A stretch of DNA of 36,875 nucleotides, taken from positions 1 to 36,875 of the forward strand of contig JAFVTX010000044.1 of the NCBI GenBank assembly GCA_017503015.1. Direction: 5' to 3'. This DNA is from Fibrobacter sp. Its GTDB lineage: Bacteria > Fibrobacterota > Fibrobacteria > Fibrobacterales > Fibrobacteraceae. The notes below the pieces were generated by a model that worked only from the letters and a program-made list of their open reading frames with translations, made no database searches and was not told where the DNA came from. Positions 29,153-36,875 of this stretch are shown piece after piece; the stretch's first letter is position 1; each line of letters opens with the position of its first letter. A program made the translations under genes and the position numbers.

Positions 29153-31861
29153 ATGATGAAAAAGATGATTTCGTTTGGCGCGCTATGCGCTCTGGTTTCT
29201 ACCGTTTCTGCCGCAACTACGGTCTGGACTGAAGACGGTCCCGGTGAAAAGGCTCCGGCGTACTGGCTGGATTATGTGTATCCAGACAAAACTACGCTTG
29301 CCTCTGTCGACACGTCCACTACTGCTGAGAATGTGAAGGTCGCAGTAATGCATGCTTCGGCAGGATCAACCGATAATGGGGCCGGATTTGGCTTTGCCTG
29401 GGCGCAGAACTCTTCTTACCAAACGATTCCCGTAAACCTTTCTGCTTACAAGGGAGTTTGCTTGACTTATAGTGCTACAACTCGCTTGCGTATGGATTTT
29501 AAGCAGTCCAACCTGGAATCAAGTAGCAACTTCTATGGTACGGAATTAGATTCGACAAATGGATTTAAAAAGGTTTTTATCGCTTTTAATGAACTAAAGC
29601 AGGGCTGGACTTCGTCTCCAAGAATTTCGTGGGATGTGACGAGTCAGAAAGGAGTGCAGTTCGGCTACAAGAAGGGATTTGTGACGAATTCAGCCAACAC
29701 TTCCATCTTCCAGTTGAAAAGTTTTATCCTTGGCAATGAATGTGAAACCTTTGCCCCAGTCCTGGTAGAAGGTGTCGAAAGCCCTGGTTCTTTGACCTTG
29801 AACGAGGGGAACGTGCATTCTCTGGACTTGACGGAAATTTTTGTGGACCCCGATGGCGAGGCCCTTACCTACACGGTGTCGATTTTGGCGGAGAATGCGG
29901 GTGACGTGGTACTTGCCGATGACCAGTACAATACCACTCATGTGCTGAATCTGAAAACAGGCTATAATCCTAAGGGTGGTGCCAGGGTGACTGTTACGGC
30001 GAAAGATCCGACCAACAAGACTGCTGTCTATGAACTGGATGTAACTACGGTTGACGGAGAAAATGCTCCGGTGGCTGTAAATGACAGCTACACGACCCAG
30101 GAAGAAAAGGCCTTGAGCGTCGATTTCAGGAATTTCGTGACGGTAAATGATGACGATGCCGATGGCGACAAGTATGTGCCAGAACTCGTTACGTCGGTTA
30201 GTCACGGAACCCTGGATTTTGACGTAGAAAATGGGGGATTTACCTATACCCCGGCAAAGGATTTCTTTGGCGAAGACGCTTTTACGTACCAGTTGAAGGA
30301 ATTGCCCCGTGATGGAGATGACAGCTACGAAGTCAAAACGAGTAACGTGGCTACGGTAACTATTTCCGTTACGAATGTAGATGACCCCATCCAGGTGGAA
30401 GTGGTTAATCCGACATTCAAGATAGGTTCGGACGAATACGAACTGATGAAAGATACGGTGGAAGTGGATGAAGACTTCAGTTCGCTTACGGTCAAGATTT
30501 CCACTACCGATGTTGTCTTTAGCGACCCGGACGTGACTGCAGCGTCGTTGCAAGTGAAGGCGATGTCTAGCGGGGTTGTGAGTGTTGATGCCGGAGAATA
30601 CAACGGAAATTATCTGATTAGGGTGGATGCTGTAGAAGATTCAAATGGCGTTGCCAAGGTGACACTGTTTGCAGCTGACAATGGCGATACCGCAAGTGTG
30701 TGGTTCTTTGTAAAGGTGAACTCCGTGGTAGATCCACCTGTGGCTGTCAATGACGCCTATACCGTGGTGCAGGATTCCGTGAACAAGATTGCCGCTAGCA
30801 AGGGCGTTCTTGCAAACGACGTGAACCCCGACGGAAAGACAACTCTCAAGGCCTATTTGGTGGCAGATGCCAGCAAGGGCAAGGTGACACTTGCCGAAGA
30901 CGGTTCGTTTACCTATGCTGCGGGCAAGGAGAAAGGCTCTGATTCGTTCACCTACTATATCGTGAATGCCGAAGGAGTTGAGTCTGAACCGGCCACTGTT
31001 ACGCTGACGGTGGCTCACAAGAATCTGCCGCCCCAGATTGTTGCCGGGGTAGCGGATACCGTTGGAAACCGTCTTAGCTCTTTGACGGAAGATTTCTCTG
31101 GAATAAAGAGGTTTACTGCTGCTGAGGTGAAAAGCTGGTTTGCAGACGACGAGGATGCAACTTTGACCTTTACCACACGTACCGATGATAGCTTGCTTGC
31201 ACCGACCATGGTTTCTGGAGCCTTGCAAATCAAGGCTGTCAAGGATGCCTGCGGTGATGCCCAAGTCATAGTGATTGCTGCGGACACCAAGGGAGCGAAG
31301 ACGGAACTTGCAATACCAGCGAAAATTGCCTGCGTGAATGACAAACCCGTTCTTGTAAAATATTACGATTCTCTGTATGTAGGAACGGAATCTGTCTTTA
31401 CAAAGGCATTTGACCTTAAGAAATGGATTTCAGACCCCGATGGGGATGTTCTCAGTTACAAAGTGCTGGGAGTTAGCGGAGCCGAAAATTTTATTTCTTG
31501 GACTATAGATGGCGACAACCTGATTTTGTCTTCTTTGGAAGGGGCTTCGTTGGAGCCGAATAAGTTTCTATCCATAAAGGTGGTGGCGTCTGATGCTTCT
31601 ACAAGCACGACTATGAGTTTTGCCGTGCTTACGAGAGATGCTCCTCCGGCAGGGATTGCACCGCAGGTTGCCGCTGCCAAACTGAATTGGCGGAGAGCAA
31701 TTGCCACCAATCATGGTGCTGTGGCGCTGTTCGATATGCAGGGCCGCGTGATGTGGAAGGCCAAACTCCCGGTCAGCGAAGCCGACGTGCGTAACGCCGC
31801 CGCTCAGGTGCAAGGCAGAAAGATCCTGCAGGTGAATCGCCAGAGCTGGACGATTAAATAG
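29153..31861 (+). CDS. Large secreted multidomain protein with cadherin/Ig-like repeats and T9SS-like C-terminus
   Basis: This 902-aa protein has a cleavable signal peptide (KKMISFGALCALVSTVSAA). Residues about 20-200 resemble a carbohydrate-binding beta-sandwich seen in secreted Fibrobacter proteins (LSAYKGVCLTYSATTRLRMDFKQ, WDVTSQKGVQFGYK); that likeness is tentative. Then come tandem cadherin/Ig-like modules: PVAVNDSYTTQEEKALSV with FTYTPAKDFFGEDAFTYQL, PVAVNDAYTVVQDSVNKI with LANDVNPDG and FTYAAGKEKGSDSFTYYI, and two more degenerate ones. The last 80 residues (ALFDMQGRVMWKAKLP and GRKILQVNRQSW) look like a T9SS type A sorting domain. No catalytic domain was seen; it is probably an adhesin or substrate-binding surface protein. 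ATG 29153 or 29156 is fixed by AAGAGG; a CRP-like palindrome lies upstream. Confidence 0.85.
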   Translation: MMKKMISFGALCALVSTVSAATTVWTEDGPGEKAPAYWLDYVYPDKTTLASVDTSTTAENVKVAVMHASAGSTDNGAGFGFAWAQNSSYQTIPVNLSAYKGVCLTYSATTRLRMDFKQSNLESSSNFYGTELDSTNGFKKVFIAFNELKQGWTSSPRISWDVTSQKGVQFGYKKGFVTNSANTSIFQLKSFILGNECETFAPVLVEGVESPGSLTLNEGNVHSLDLTEIFVDPDGEALTYTVSILAENAGDVVLADDQYNTTHVLNLKTGYNPKGGARVTVTAKDPTNKTAVYELDVTTVDGENAPVAVNDSYTTQEEKALSVDFRNFVTVNDDDADGDKYVPELVTSVSHGTLDFDVENGGFTYTPAKDFFGEDAFTYQLKELPRDGDDSYEVKTSNVATVTISVTNVDDPIQVEVVNPTFKIGSDEYELMKDTVEVDEDFSSLTVKISTTDVVFSDPDVTAASLQVKAMSSGVVSVDAGEYNGNYLIRVDAVEDSNGVAKVTLFAADNGDTASVWFFVKVNSVVDPPVAVNDAYTVVQDSVNKIAASKGVLANDVNPDGKTTLKAYLVADASKGKVTLAEDGSFTYAAGKEKGSDSFTYYIVNAEGVESEPATVTLTVAHKNLPPQIVAGVADTVGNRLSSLTEDFSGIKRFTAAEVKSWFADDEDATLTFTTRTDDSLLAPTMVSGALQIKAVKDACGDAQVIVIAADTKGAKTELAIPAKIACVNDKPVLVKYYDSLYVGTESVFTKAFDLKKWISDPDGDVLSYKVLGVSGAENFISWTIDGDNLILSSLEGASLEPNKFLSIKVVASDASTSTTMSFAVLTRDAPPAGIAPQVAAAKLNWRRAIATNHGAVALFDMQGRVMWKAKLPVSEADVRNAAAQVQGRKILQVNRQSWTIK

Positions 31862-31863
31862 TT

Positions 31864-32002
31864 CAGATTTCAGAAGTCAGAATTCGGAATTAAAAATTCA
31901 GGATTAACAAAGAATGCTCCGCTAAAGCGGAGCATTTAATTTATAAATATTGAAAATTCAGTTCGGAAATCAAATCTGAATTCCGAACTCCGAATTCCTA
32001 AC
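31864..32002. repeat. Two heptamer arrays around a terminator hairpin
   Basis: The left array has six units in register (31864-31905; CAGATTT, CAGAAGT, CAGAATT and so on). The right array has seven units (31954-32002; TCTGAAT, TCCGAAC, TCCGAAT and so on) ending one base before the ackA stop codon. The arms are roughly complementary (CAGAATT-type versus AATTCTG/GAATTC-type). Confidence 0.88.
31913..31944. terminator. Bidirectional terminator between convergent genes
   Basis: AATGCTCCGC (31913-31922) pairs with GCGGAGCATT (31927-31936) across TAAA. It has T-rich flanks on both strands, ending the secreted-protein and ackA transcripts. Confidence 0.85.
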
Positions 32003-33175
32003 TTATTTCACCAGAGCTTCTGTATCCAGTGCGATGAGCAGTTCTTCGTTGGTGGCGACGACCATGGCGGTGGGGGTGCCGTCCTTACTGATGATGTGGC
32101 CGGATTCCTTGCCGTTCTTTTCGTTGCGGGCTTCGTCGATCTGGTAGCCGAGAATTTTGAGGTTGTCCATGGCCATCTTGCGGACAAGCTTGCTGTTCTC
32201 GCCGATACCGCCGGTGAACACCAGCGCGTCGATGCGGGGGAGAGCCATGGCGATGCCGCCGATTTCGCGGGTGAGCCTGTAGGCGAAGGTTTCGAGGGCG
32301 ATCTGTGCACCCACGTGGCCTTCGCTTGCGGCCTGCGTCAGGGTGCGCATGTCGTTAGAAAGTCCGGAGAGGCCGAGGAGGCCCGATTCCTTGTTCACGA
32401 GCTTGTCAAGACGGTCGATATCATAGCCGTATTTTTTGCTGATGAAGAAGAGGATGGCCGGGTCAAGGGAGCCGGAGCGGGTGCCCATGATGAGGCCCTC
32501 CAGCGGGGTAAAGCCCATGGTGGTATCAACGCACTGGCCGTTCAGAATGGCGGAGCAGCTGGAACCGTTACCGAGGTGAGCCGTGATGAAGCAGCAGTCT
32601 TCCGGCTTCTTGCCCAAAATCTTGGCGGCTTCGCCGGTCACGAAGCGGTGGCTCGTGCCGTGTGCGCCGTAGCGGCGAATCTTGTCTTCTTCGTAGAACT
32701 TGTAGGGGATGCCGTAGAGGTAAGCCTTGCGGGGCATGGTCTGGTGGAAGGCGGTGTCGAACACGGCGACCTGCGGGAGGCCCGGGAAGAACTTGGTGGC
32801 GCATTCCATACCGGTGGCGTGTGCGGGTTCGTGGAGCGGGGCGAACAGCGTGATGCTGCGGATGTAGTCAATGACTTCCTGCGTGACGTGCTCGCTCTTG
32901 ACGTACTTGCCGCCGTGCACCACACGGTGGCCGATGGCTTCAATCGTGTCGGTGAGCTTCTGTTCGGCGAGGAACTTCTGCACTTCGGCAACGGCTTCGG
33001 CGTGAGTCGGGCAGTCGAAATTGAAGTCGATGTTTCCGACCGGGCCCTTGGCCTTGACGTGGCCATTTACGCCGATATTTTCGACGAGGCCGCTGGAGAT
33101 GGACTGTTTGGTCTGGGTGTCGATAACGGCGAACTTGACCGAGGAACTGCCGCAATTGAGAACGAGTACGCGCAT
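32003..33175 (-). CDS. ackA: Acetate kinase
   Basis: Makes ATP and acetate from acetyl phosphate, the energy-yielding end of fermentation to acetate. At 390 aa it has the standard length. Motifs: LNCGSSSVKFAV (6-17), HRVVHGG (about 85-91), FDTAFHQTMP (about 139-148), YGAHGTSHRFV (about 169-179), HLGNGSSCSAI, DTTMGFTPLEGLIMGTRSGSLDP and FTGGIGENS (about 317-325). pta, its usual partner, is not adjacent. The ATG at 33175 has no SD; a heptamer array and a REP-like element fill the leader side, so the promoter is probably near 33260-33290 and the array would be transcribed. The stop codon abuts another heptamer array. Confidence 0.97.
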   Translation of the reverse strand: MRVLVLNCGSSSVKFAVIDTQTKQSISSGLVENIGVNGHVKAKGPVGNIDFNFDCPTHAEAVAEVQKFLAEQKLTDTIEAIGHRVVHGGKYVKSEHVTQEVIDYIRSITLFAPLHEPAHATGMECATKFFPGLPQVAVFDTAFHQTMPRKAYLYGIPYKFYEEDKIRRYGAHGTSHRFVTGEAAKILGKKPEDCCFITAHLGNGSSCSAILNGQCVDTTMGFTPLEGLIMGTRSGSLDPAILFFISKKYGYDIDRLDKLVNKESGLLGLSGLSNDMRTLTQAASEGHVGAQIALETFAYRLTREIGGIAMALPRIDALVFTGGIGENSKLVRKMAMDNLKILGYQIDEARNEKNGKESGHIISKDGTPTAMVVATNEELLIALDTEALVK

Positions 33176-33182
33176 AATTACT

Positions 33183-33258
33183 TAGGGGTTAGGATTTAGG
33201 GCCTAGGGGCTAGGGGCGTCATCCTGAGCGGAGTCCGTAGGACGAAGTCGAAGGATCT
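33183..33258. repeat. Heptamer array joined to a REP-like element upstream of ackA
   Basis: Five units (TAGGGGT, TAGGATT, TAGGGCC, TAGGGGC, TAGGGGC) run 33183-33217 in exact register. They join GTCATCCTGAGC and GAAGTCGAAGGATC (33218-33257), a dispersed repeat of a type seen in many bacterial genomes and related to the one inside the TrmB-like gene. Confidence 0.85.
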
Positions 33259-33346
33259 AGACCGGATATTTTAATTAGCATTGGGAATAATAGCATTTTG
33301 GCTTGGTGTTGGCTTTTGGGGTACGAAAAAAACTAAATTCAAGGCG

Positions 33347-33877
33347 ATGTTCAAGAAAATCGCAGAGTTTGATAACCGTGTGTCGGTCTACTGGACCAAC
33401 CGGCATTTCTCGGAGAAGGTAAACGACCGGCTCCGTTTTTATGTGCGGCTTGGTGACGGCTACATCTGGGGCGCCTTTGCCCTGTTCGTTCTTGTGATGG
33501 TGGGTTGGGAGAAGTTTTTGCCCATTTTGTGGCAGGCCCTGATGGCCCTGGCGGTAAGCCTCATTATTTACGAGGTGGTAAAGCTGAACACCAAACGGCC
33601 TCGCCCCTTTGCCGCAAATCCGCAAATCAAGGCGGAAGTGCCGCCCCTGGACAAGTACAGTTTCCCTTCGGGGCATACCATGAACAACTTGGCAGTGGCC
33701 AGTGCCGTCTTTTACGGCGTGCCCCGGTACGGCTGGGTTATGCTGATTTTGCCCTTGACCTGGGGGCTCTTGCGGGTGTACTTTGGCGTGCACTGGCTGA
33801 CGGACATCTTGTGCGGCTTTGTGCTGGGTATCGTGAGCTTTGTGCTGGGGCACCTGCTGTGGATAATGATTTTCTAG
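33347..33877 (+). CDS. PAP2-family membrane phosphatase
   Basis: This 176-aa integral membrane protein has the three PAP2 motifs: KLNTKRPRPF (about 83-92), YSFPSGHT (about 103-110) and RVYFGVHWLTD (about 142-152). About four or five hydrophobic helices surround them. It is an acid-phosphatase-type lipid phosphatase, with undecaprenyl pyrophosphate, phosphatidate or a glycolipid phosphate as possible substrate. The ATG at 33347 (MFKKIAEFD) is preferred: the longer frame starts with TTG inside the divergent promoter region. No clear SD is present. A histidine phosphatase gene follows after 5 bp, so the two are probably one operon. Confidence 0.9.
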   Translation: MFKKIAEFDNRVSVYWTNRHFSEKVNDRLRFYVRLGDGYIWGAFALFVLVMVGWEKFLPILWQALMALAVSLIIYEVVKLNTKRPRPFAANPQIKAEVPPLDKYSFPSGHTMNNLAVASAVFYGVPRYGWVMLILPLTWGLLRVYFGVHWLTDILCGFVLGIVSFVLGHLLWIMIF

Positions 33878-33882
33878 ACGTA

Positions 33883-34587
33883 ATGACAAACGATTTTGTA
33901 AGCGCCCAGGACTTCTTTGAATCTCTCGCTCCCGACGAGCGGGTTTACCTGCTGGTGCGGCACGGTGAACGGAACCATATCACGCCAAACGATCCGGATT
34001 ATGGCGCCCACGTGGGTCTGACGGAGCGTGGGCGGGAGCAAGCCCTTGGTTTGGGCCGGGTTGTCTCTGCTAGTGGCAAATCGCCTGCCGATGTGTGCTT
34101 TTTCTCTAGCCCTGTGGGGCGTTGTGTGGAAACGGCCGAATATATCGGCAAGGGTTGCGGTGTCAAGAACTCCGAGGTGGAAAAACTGGACTGCCTGGCG
34201 GAATACTTTGTTCAGAATTACGCCGCCTATGAGGCTGTGCTGCGTGCTGGCTTTTACGAGGGTATCTGCGAGTGGCTGGCGGCCAATTCCCGCGAAGCAG
34301 AAGTGACGGAAACGCAAGACGCAGATGCTCCTTTTTACCCCCTGGCGGAACGCTCCGAGGAGATGCTTTCCATGATGCTCGAAAAGGGGCATGCCCGTTT
34401 TAACGTGTTCGTGACCCACGACGCCTGGGTGGTGCCCTGCCTTACGCACTTTTGCGGCCTGAAATTTACGCCCCAGCGTTGGATGAATTTTTTGACCGGG
34501 ATGGCGGTAGTGGTCGGCAGCGACGGCCTGACTGTCCGGCGGATTGTTCCCGTGACGGCACTCCCTACGGGGTGGCTCCTTTTTTAG
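33883..34587 (+). CDS. Histidine phosphatase family protein
   Basis: This 234-aa cytoplasmic protein has the branch-1 phosphoglycerate-mutase-like layout. The catalytic LVRHGERN motif is near residues 24-31, FFSSPVGRCVETAEYI (about 73-88) is the second conserved block, and VFVTHDAWVVPCL (about 175-187) holds the second catalytic His. PLAERSEEMLSMML supplies the acidic region. The substrate cannot be told: phosphoglycerate mutase, sugar phosphatase and small-molecule phosphatase members all share this fold. The ATG at 33883 lies 5 bp after the PAP2 stop. A short non-coding stretch follows before the next promoter. Confidence 0.85.
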   Translation: MTNDFVSAQDFFESLAPDERVYLLVRHGERNHITPNDPDYGAHVGLTERGREQALGLGRVVSASGKSPADVCFFSSPVGRCVETAEYIGKGCGVKNSEVEKLDCLAEYFVQNYAAYEAVLRAGFYEGICEWLAANSREAEVTETQDADAPFYPLAERSEEMLSMMLEKGHARFNVFVTHDAWVVPCLTHFCGLKFTPQRWMNFLTGMAVVVGSDGLTVRRIVPVTALPTGWLLF

Positions 34588-34630
34588 GGGTTTTGCCCGA
34601 CCGGTCCATTTACTTTGGATGTGTTTTATA

Positions 34631-34639
34631 TACATTTTG
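34631..34639 (+). promoter_or_regulatory. -7 box of the SpoIIE-type phosphatase gene
   Basis: TACATTTTG, the same sequence as at 29115-29123, followed by SD AAGAGG (34670-34675) and ATG 34682. Confidence 0.6.
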
Positions 34640-34681
34640 TCCAATGACCTTAACCTATCTGTAGATATTAAGAGGTTCTTT

Positions 34682-36875
34682 ATGGGTTTTAATTTCCGCG
34701 GGCTGGCCTTTAAGCAGTCCATGATGATCTTGGCGGCTATTACGGTCGTGTTTGGCTTGATTTTTGCCATCATGGGCCAAAAGACTCAGGACATACTGAA
34801 CAAGATTACCATCGAAAACGGTGAGGAAACCAGCCGGGCCAATGTGAACTACATTGACAAGCTGTTCAATTCAGGGAAACTTGTGGGTGATGACATTGCA
34901 GAAACCCTAGGCAAGAGGAGAATGGCCAAGGCGGATTTGGATACCTTCCTGTTGCATTCCCTTACCAACGCCCGTAACCTGATTCCCCAGATTGTGGCTG
35001 TGGTGCTGGCCTATGAACCTGGCATGGGCCCGGAAACTCCCAAGGGCGAATTCATGCGTCTTGCCCGCTTTACCGAAAACGAAATCCGCCTGGTTACGGG
35101 AGCCAATTACCAGGACAAGGAATGGTATTCCAGCACCAAGGAAGGTAAGACCAGCCGTTGGCAAGAACCTTTTATCGGTGAGTTCGTTCCCGAACCCATT
35201 GCCGTCTATACCGTCCCTATTTTCCAGAAGGATAAAAATGGCGATGACGTTTTGGCGGGCGTTCTGGCCGTCGATATGTCTATCGAGTTCCTTAAAGACG
35301 AAATCGCGACGATTCCCGTTTCCAACGGGGGCTATGCCCTGATCACCTCGGAAAATAATGTGGCTGTCGCTTACCCTAAAAGCATTGCCCAAGGGAAAAG
35401 AAATCGTGAAATAGTGGTCAAGGAAATCCGCGGCAACAGCACCGTTGACTTTGACAGGAAAAATAGGGACCCAAGCGGGCTGTTTATGGGAACGGTGGCC
35501 GGCGGAGAAGAATCGGCCGTTTACTACACCAAAATCAACTCCAACAATTGGACATTTATGGTGGTGTGGCCCGTCCAGAAGTTTTTACAAGACCAGAGAG
35601 ACACCCGCAAGCTTTTCTTGATACTTGCCCTGGGTGGTTATGGCGTTATCCTTGTCATCATCTTGTTGATTTCTTTCAGAGTGGCAAAGCCTCTCAAGGA
35701 GCTCGTTTTTGCGGCAAAGAAACTTGGCGGTGGAAATTTCGATGTGGATATTCCGAAGGTGTCTGGCCGTGACGAGGTGGCGGAATTTGCGACGGCTTTC
35801 TCGAATATGCTTTCTACGCTCAAGGCGCATATCGAAAAAGAGAAAGACATGAAACGGATTGAGCGGGAGCTGGATCTTGCCCGCAATATTCAGCTTTCCA
35901 TGTTGCCCGGAGCCGAGCGCGACGAAAATTCCGAAGACGACCGCCATGAACTTGCCCCCTTCTTGCTCCCCGCAAAAGAAGTGGGAGGCGATTTCTACGA
36001 TTTCTTCAAGATAGACAACGACCATCTTTGCGTGGTGGTGGGCGATGTTTCCGGAAAGGGCGTCGCAGCGGCTCTGTTCATGATGGTGGCTCGAATAATC
36101 CTTCGTACCATGTCGAAGAACTTGAAGTCCGTAGTGGATGCTTTCAACAAAACGAACTATGCCCTGGCAAAGCGGAACAATTTGATGATGTTCGTGACGG
36201 TCTGGGCGGGAATTATCGATTTGCGCACGGGGCATGTGGAGTTCGCCTCCGCCGGACACAATCCTCCTGCGGTCCGCCACGAAGACGGCTCGGTAGAGTT
36301 TATCCCTAGCCGCTCGGAACTGGTCATGGCGGCTATGGAAGATACTGTATATACCAAGCAGACCTATGACCTCAAGAAAGGCGATACCCTGTTCCTCTAT
36401 ACCGACGGCGTGACGGAAGCGACCAATGACAAGGATGAACTGTTCGGCAACGACAGGCTTCTGGATGCCTTGAAAAGGGGTGGCCGGCAGAACACTTCTG
36501 ACACGTGCACGCAGGTCAAGAGGGAGCTGGACGGCTTTGTGCAGAAGGCTCCGCAGTTCGATGACATTACCATGCTTGCTGTTAAGTTCAACGGAAGCGA
36601 CGAACCCGTATGGGAACGCTACGAAAAGACGGTGAACGTGGCCGAAAACGACAAGGGCGCTCTCAAGTCCTTTGTGCAGGATATCCTTACTCCTATGGAC
36701 GGAGCAAAGAAATTGCAGATGCAGGACGCCTGGGAACGTTACGAGAAGATTGTGGACGTTGTTCCCGAGAACCAGGATATTCTGACGGCGTTTGTGGAAG
36801 GGATTCTTGCCCCCATGGAAGGTTCCATGAAGTCCCAGATGCAAATCAATATCGCCATCGATGAAATCTACAGTA
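34682..36875 (+). CDS. Membrane SpoIIE-type PP2C phosphatase with HAMP and start of an RsbW-like domain (3'-partial)
   Basis: The frame is open to the window end (731 codons seen). TM1 is at about 13-33, an extracytoplasmic dCACHE-like sensor at 35-300, TM2 at about 311-333 (LFLILALGGYGVILVIILLI), HAMP at about 333-385 and a signalling helix at 390-415 with ARNIQLSMLP. The SpoIIE/PP2C domain (about 420-640) has EVGGDFYDFF, VVGDVSGKGVAAALFM (metal Asp), FASAGHNPP and FLYTDGVTEATN. A 40-residue segment (644-683) is then repeated at 684-723, leading into INIAIDEIYS, the start of an RsbW-type HATPase domain. It should control a partner-switch by dephosphorylating an anti-anti-sigma (STAS) protein, and perhaps bind it through the kinase-like part. 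SD AAGAGG sets the ATG. Confidence 0.9.
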   Translation, partial: MGFNFRGLAFKQSMMILAAITVVFGLIFAIMGQKTQDILNKITIENGEETSRANVNYIDKLFNSGKLVGDDIAETLGKRRMAKADLDTFLLHSLTNARNLIPQIVAVVLAYEPGMGPETPKGEFMRLARFTENEIRLVTGANYQDKEWYSSTKEGKTSRWQEPFIGEFVPEPIAVYTVPIFQKDKNGDDVLAGVLAVDMSIEFLKDEIATIPVSNGGYALITSENNVAVAYPKSIAQGKRNREIVVKEIRGNSTVDFDRKNRDPSGLFMGTVAGGEESAVYYTKINSNNWTFMVVWPVQKFLQDQRDTRKLFLILALGGYGVILVIILLISFRVAKPLKELVFAAKKLGGGNFDVDIPKVSGRDEVAEFATAFSNMLSTLKAHIEKEKDMKRIERELDLARNIQLSMLPGAERDENSEDDRHELAPFLLPAKEVGGDFYDFFKIDNDHLCVVVGDVSGKGVAAALFMMVARIILRTMSKNLKSVVDAFNKTNYALAKRNNLMMFVTVWAGIIDLRTGHVEFASAGHNPPAVRHEDGSVEFIPSRSELVMAAMEDTVYTKQTYDLKKGDTLFLYTDGVTEATNDKDELFGNDRLLDALKRGGRQNTSDTCTQVKRELDGFVQKAPQFDDITMLAVKFNGSDEPVWERYEKTVNVAENDKGALKSFVQDILTPMDGAKKLQMQDAWERYEKIVDVVPENQDILTAFVEGILAPMEGSMKSQMQINIAIDEIYS
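36611..36850 (+). repeat. 120-bp in-frame duplication in the SpoIIE-type gene
   Basis: Codons 644-683 (36611-36730) and 684-723 (36731-36850) both begin WERYEK and share the pattern FVxxILxPMxGxxKxQMQ. The copies are diverged, so the duplication is not recent. Confidence 0.85.

Noticed and set aside
33281-33346. N-terminal extension of the PAP2 protein from a TTG at 33281
   Set aside because: It overlaps the likely promoter region and adds a segment not needed by the family; ATG 33347 is simpler, though not proven.

Overview
This window looks like chromosomal DNA from a Fibrobacter-type bacterium (Fibrobacterota, FCB group). The evidence is a lipoprotein ending in a domain of the Fibrobacter succinogenes major paralogous type behind a Ser-rich linker, a type III glutamine synthetase, a large secreted protein with a T9SS-like C-terminal end, and promoters whose only recurring element is a Bacteroidetes-like -7 box (TAnnTTTG). 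The species cannot be named from sequence alone. No rRNA, tRNA, IS element or CRISPR array was seen.

Layout. 1-1640: accessory, AT-rich DNA holding the 3' end of an Rhs protein with a putative HExxH metallopeptidase tip, an exported partner protein (candidate immunity protein) and a broken Rhs relic. 1650-4330: cmk-rpsA, with rpsA interrupted by an in-frame amber codon. 4380-7564: a lipoprotein of unknown function, a TrmB-like methyltransferase and a sigma54-type activator. 7565-9854: a divergent regulatory region and glnN (GSIII). 9855-13824: a Fib_succ_major lipoprotein whose promoter lies between C9 and G10 tracts, a 14-residue-repeat coiled-coil protein and an EF-G-like GTPase. 13961-19255: a DUF58 protein, two polyprenyl-phosphate sugar-phosphate transferases and homoserine dehydrogenase. 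19405-21145: nadC and coaX (NAD and CoA cofactor synthesis). 21150-25939 (minus): a lipoprotein/beta-rich envelope protein pair and an ECF sigma / membrane anti-sigma / Spy-CpxP-like operon. 26038-31861: a GH3 lipoprotein, an ABC-F ATPase and a 902-aa secreted multidomain protein. 32003-36875: acetate kinase, a PAP2 phosphatase, a histidine phosphatase and a truncated SpoIIE-type phosphatase fused to the start of an RsbW-like kinase domain.

The most unusual features are these. (1) A codon-66 TAG sits in rpsA with perfect frame continuity on both sides. (2) Arrays of degenerate tandem heptamers occur at seven loci. Each locus has its own unit sequence but an exact 7-bp period; the arrays often flank a hairpin as inverted arms, often abut a start or stop codon exactly, and one lies in frame inside the EF-G-like gene. 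(3) A set of genes has a -7 box only 5-10 bp before ATG and no Shine-Dalgarno, suggesting leaderless mRNAs, while others have a longer leader and a clear SD. (4) A compact GSIII control region pairs a GG-N10-GC sigma54 promoter with twin TTTACA-N4-TGTAAA palindromes next to the divergent activator gene.
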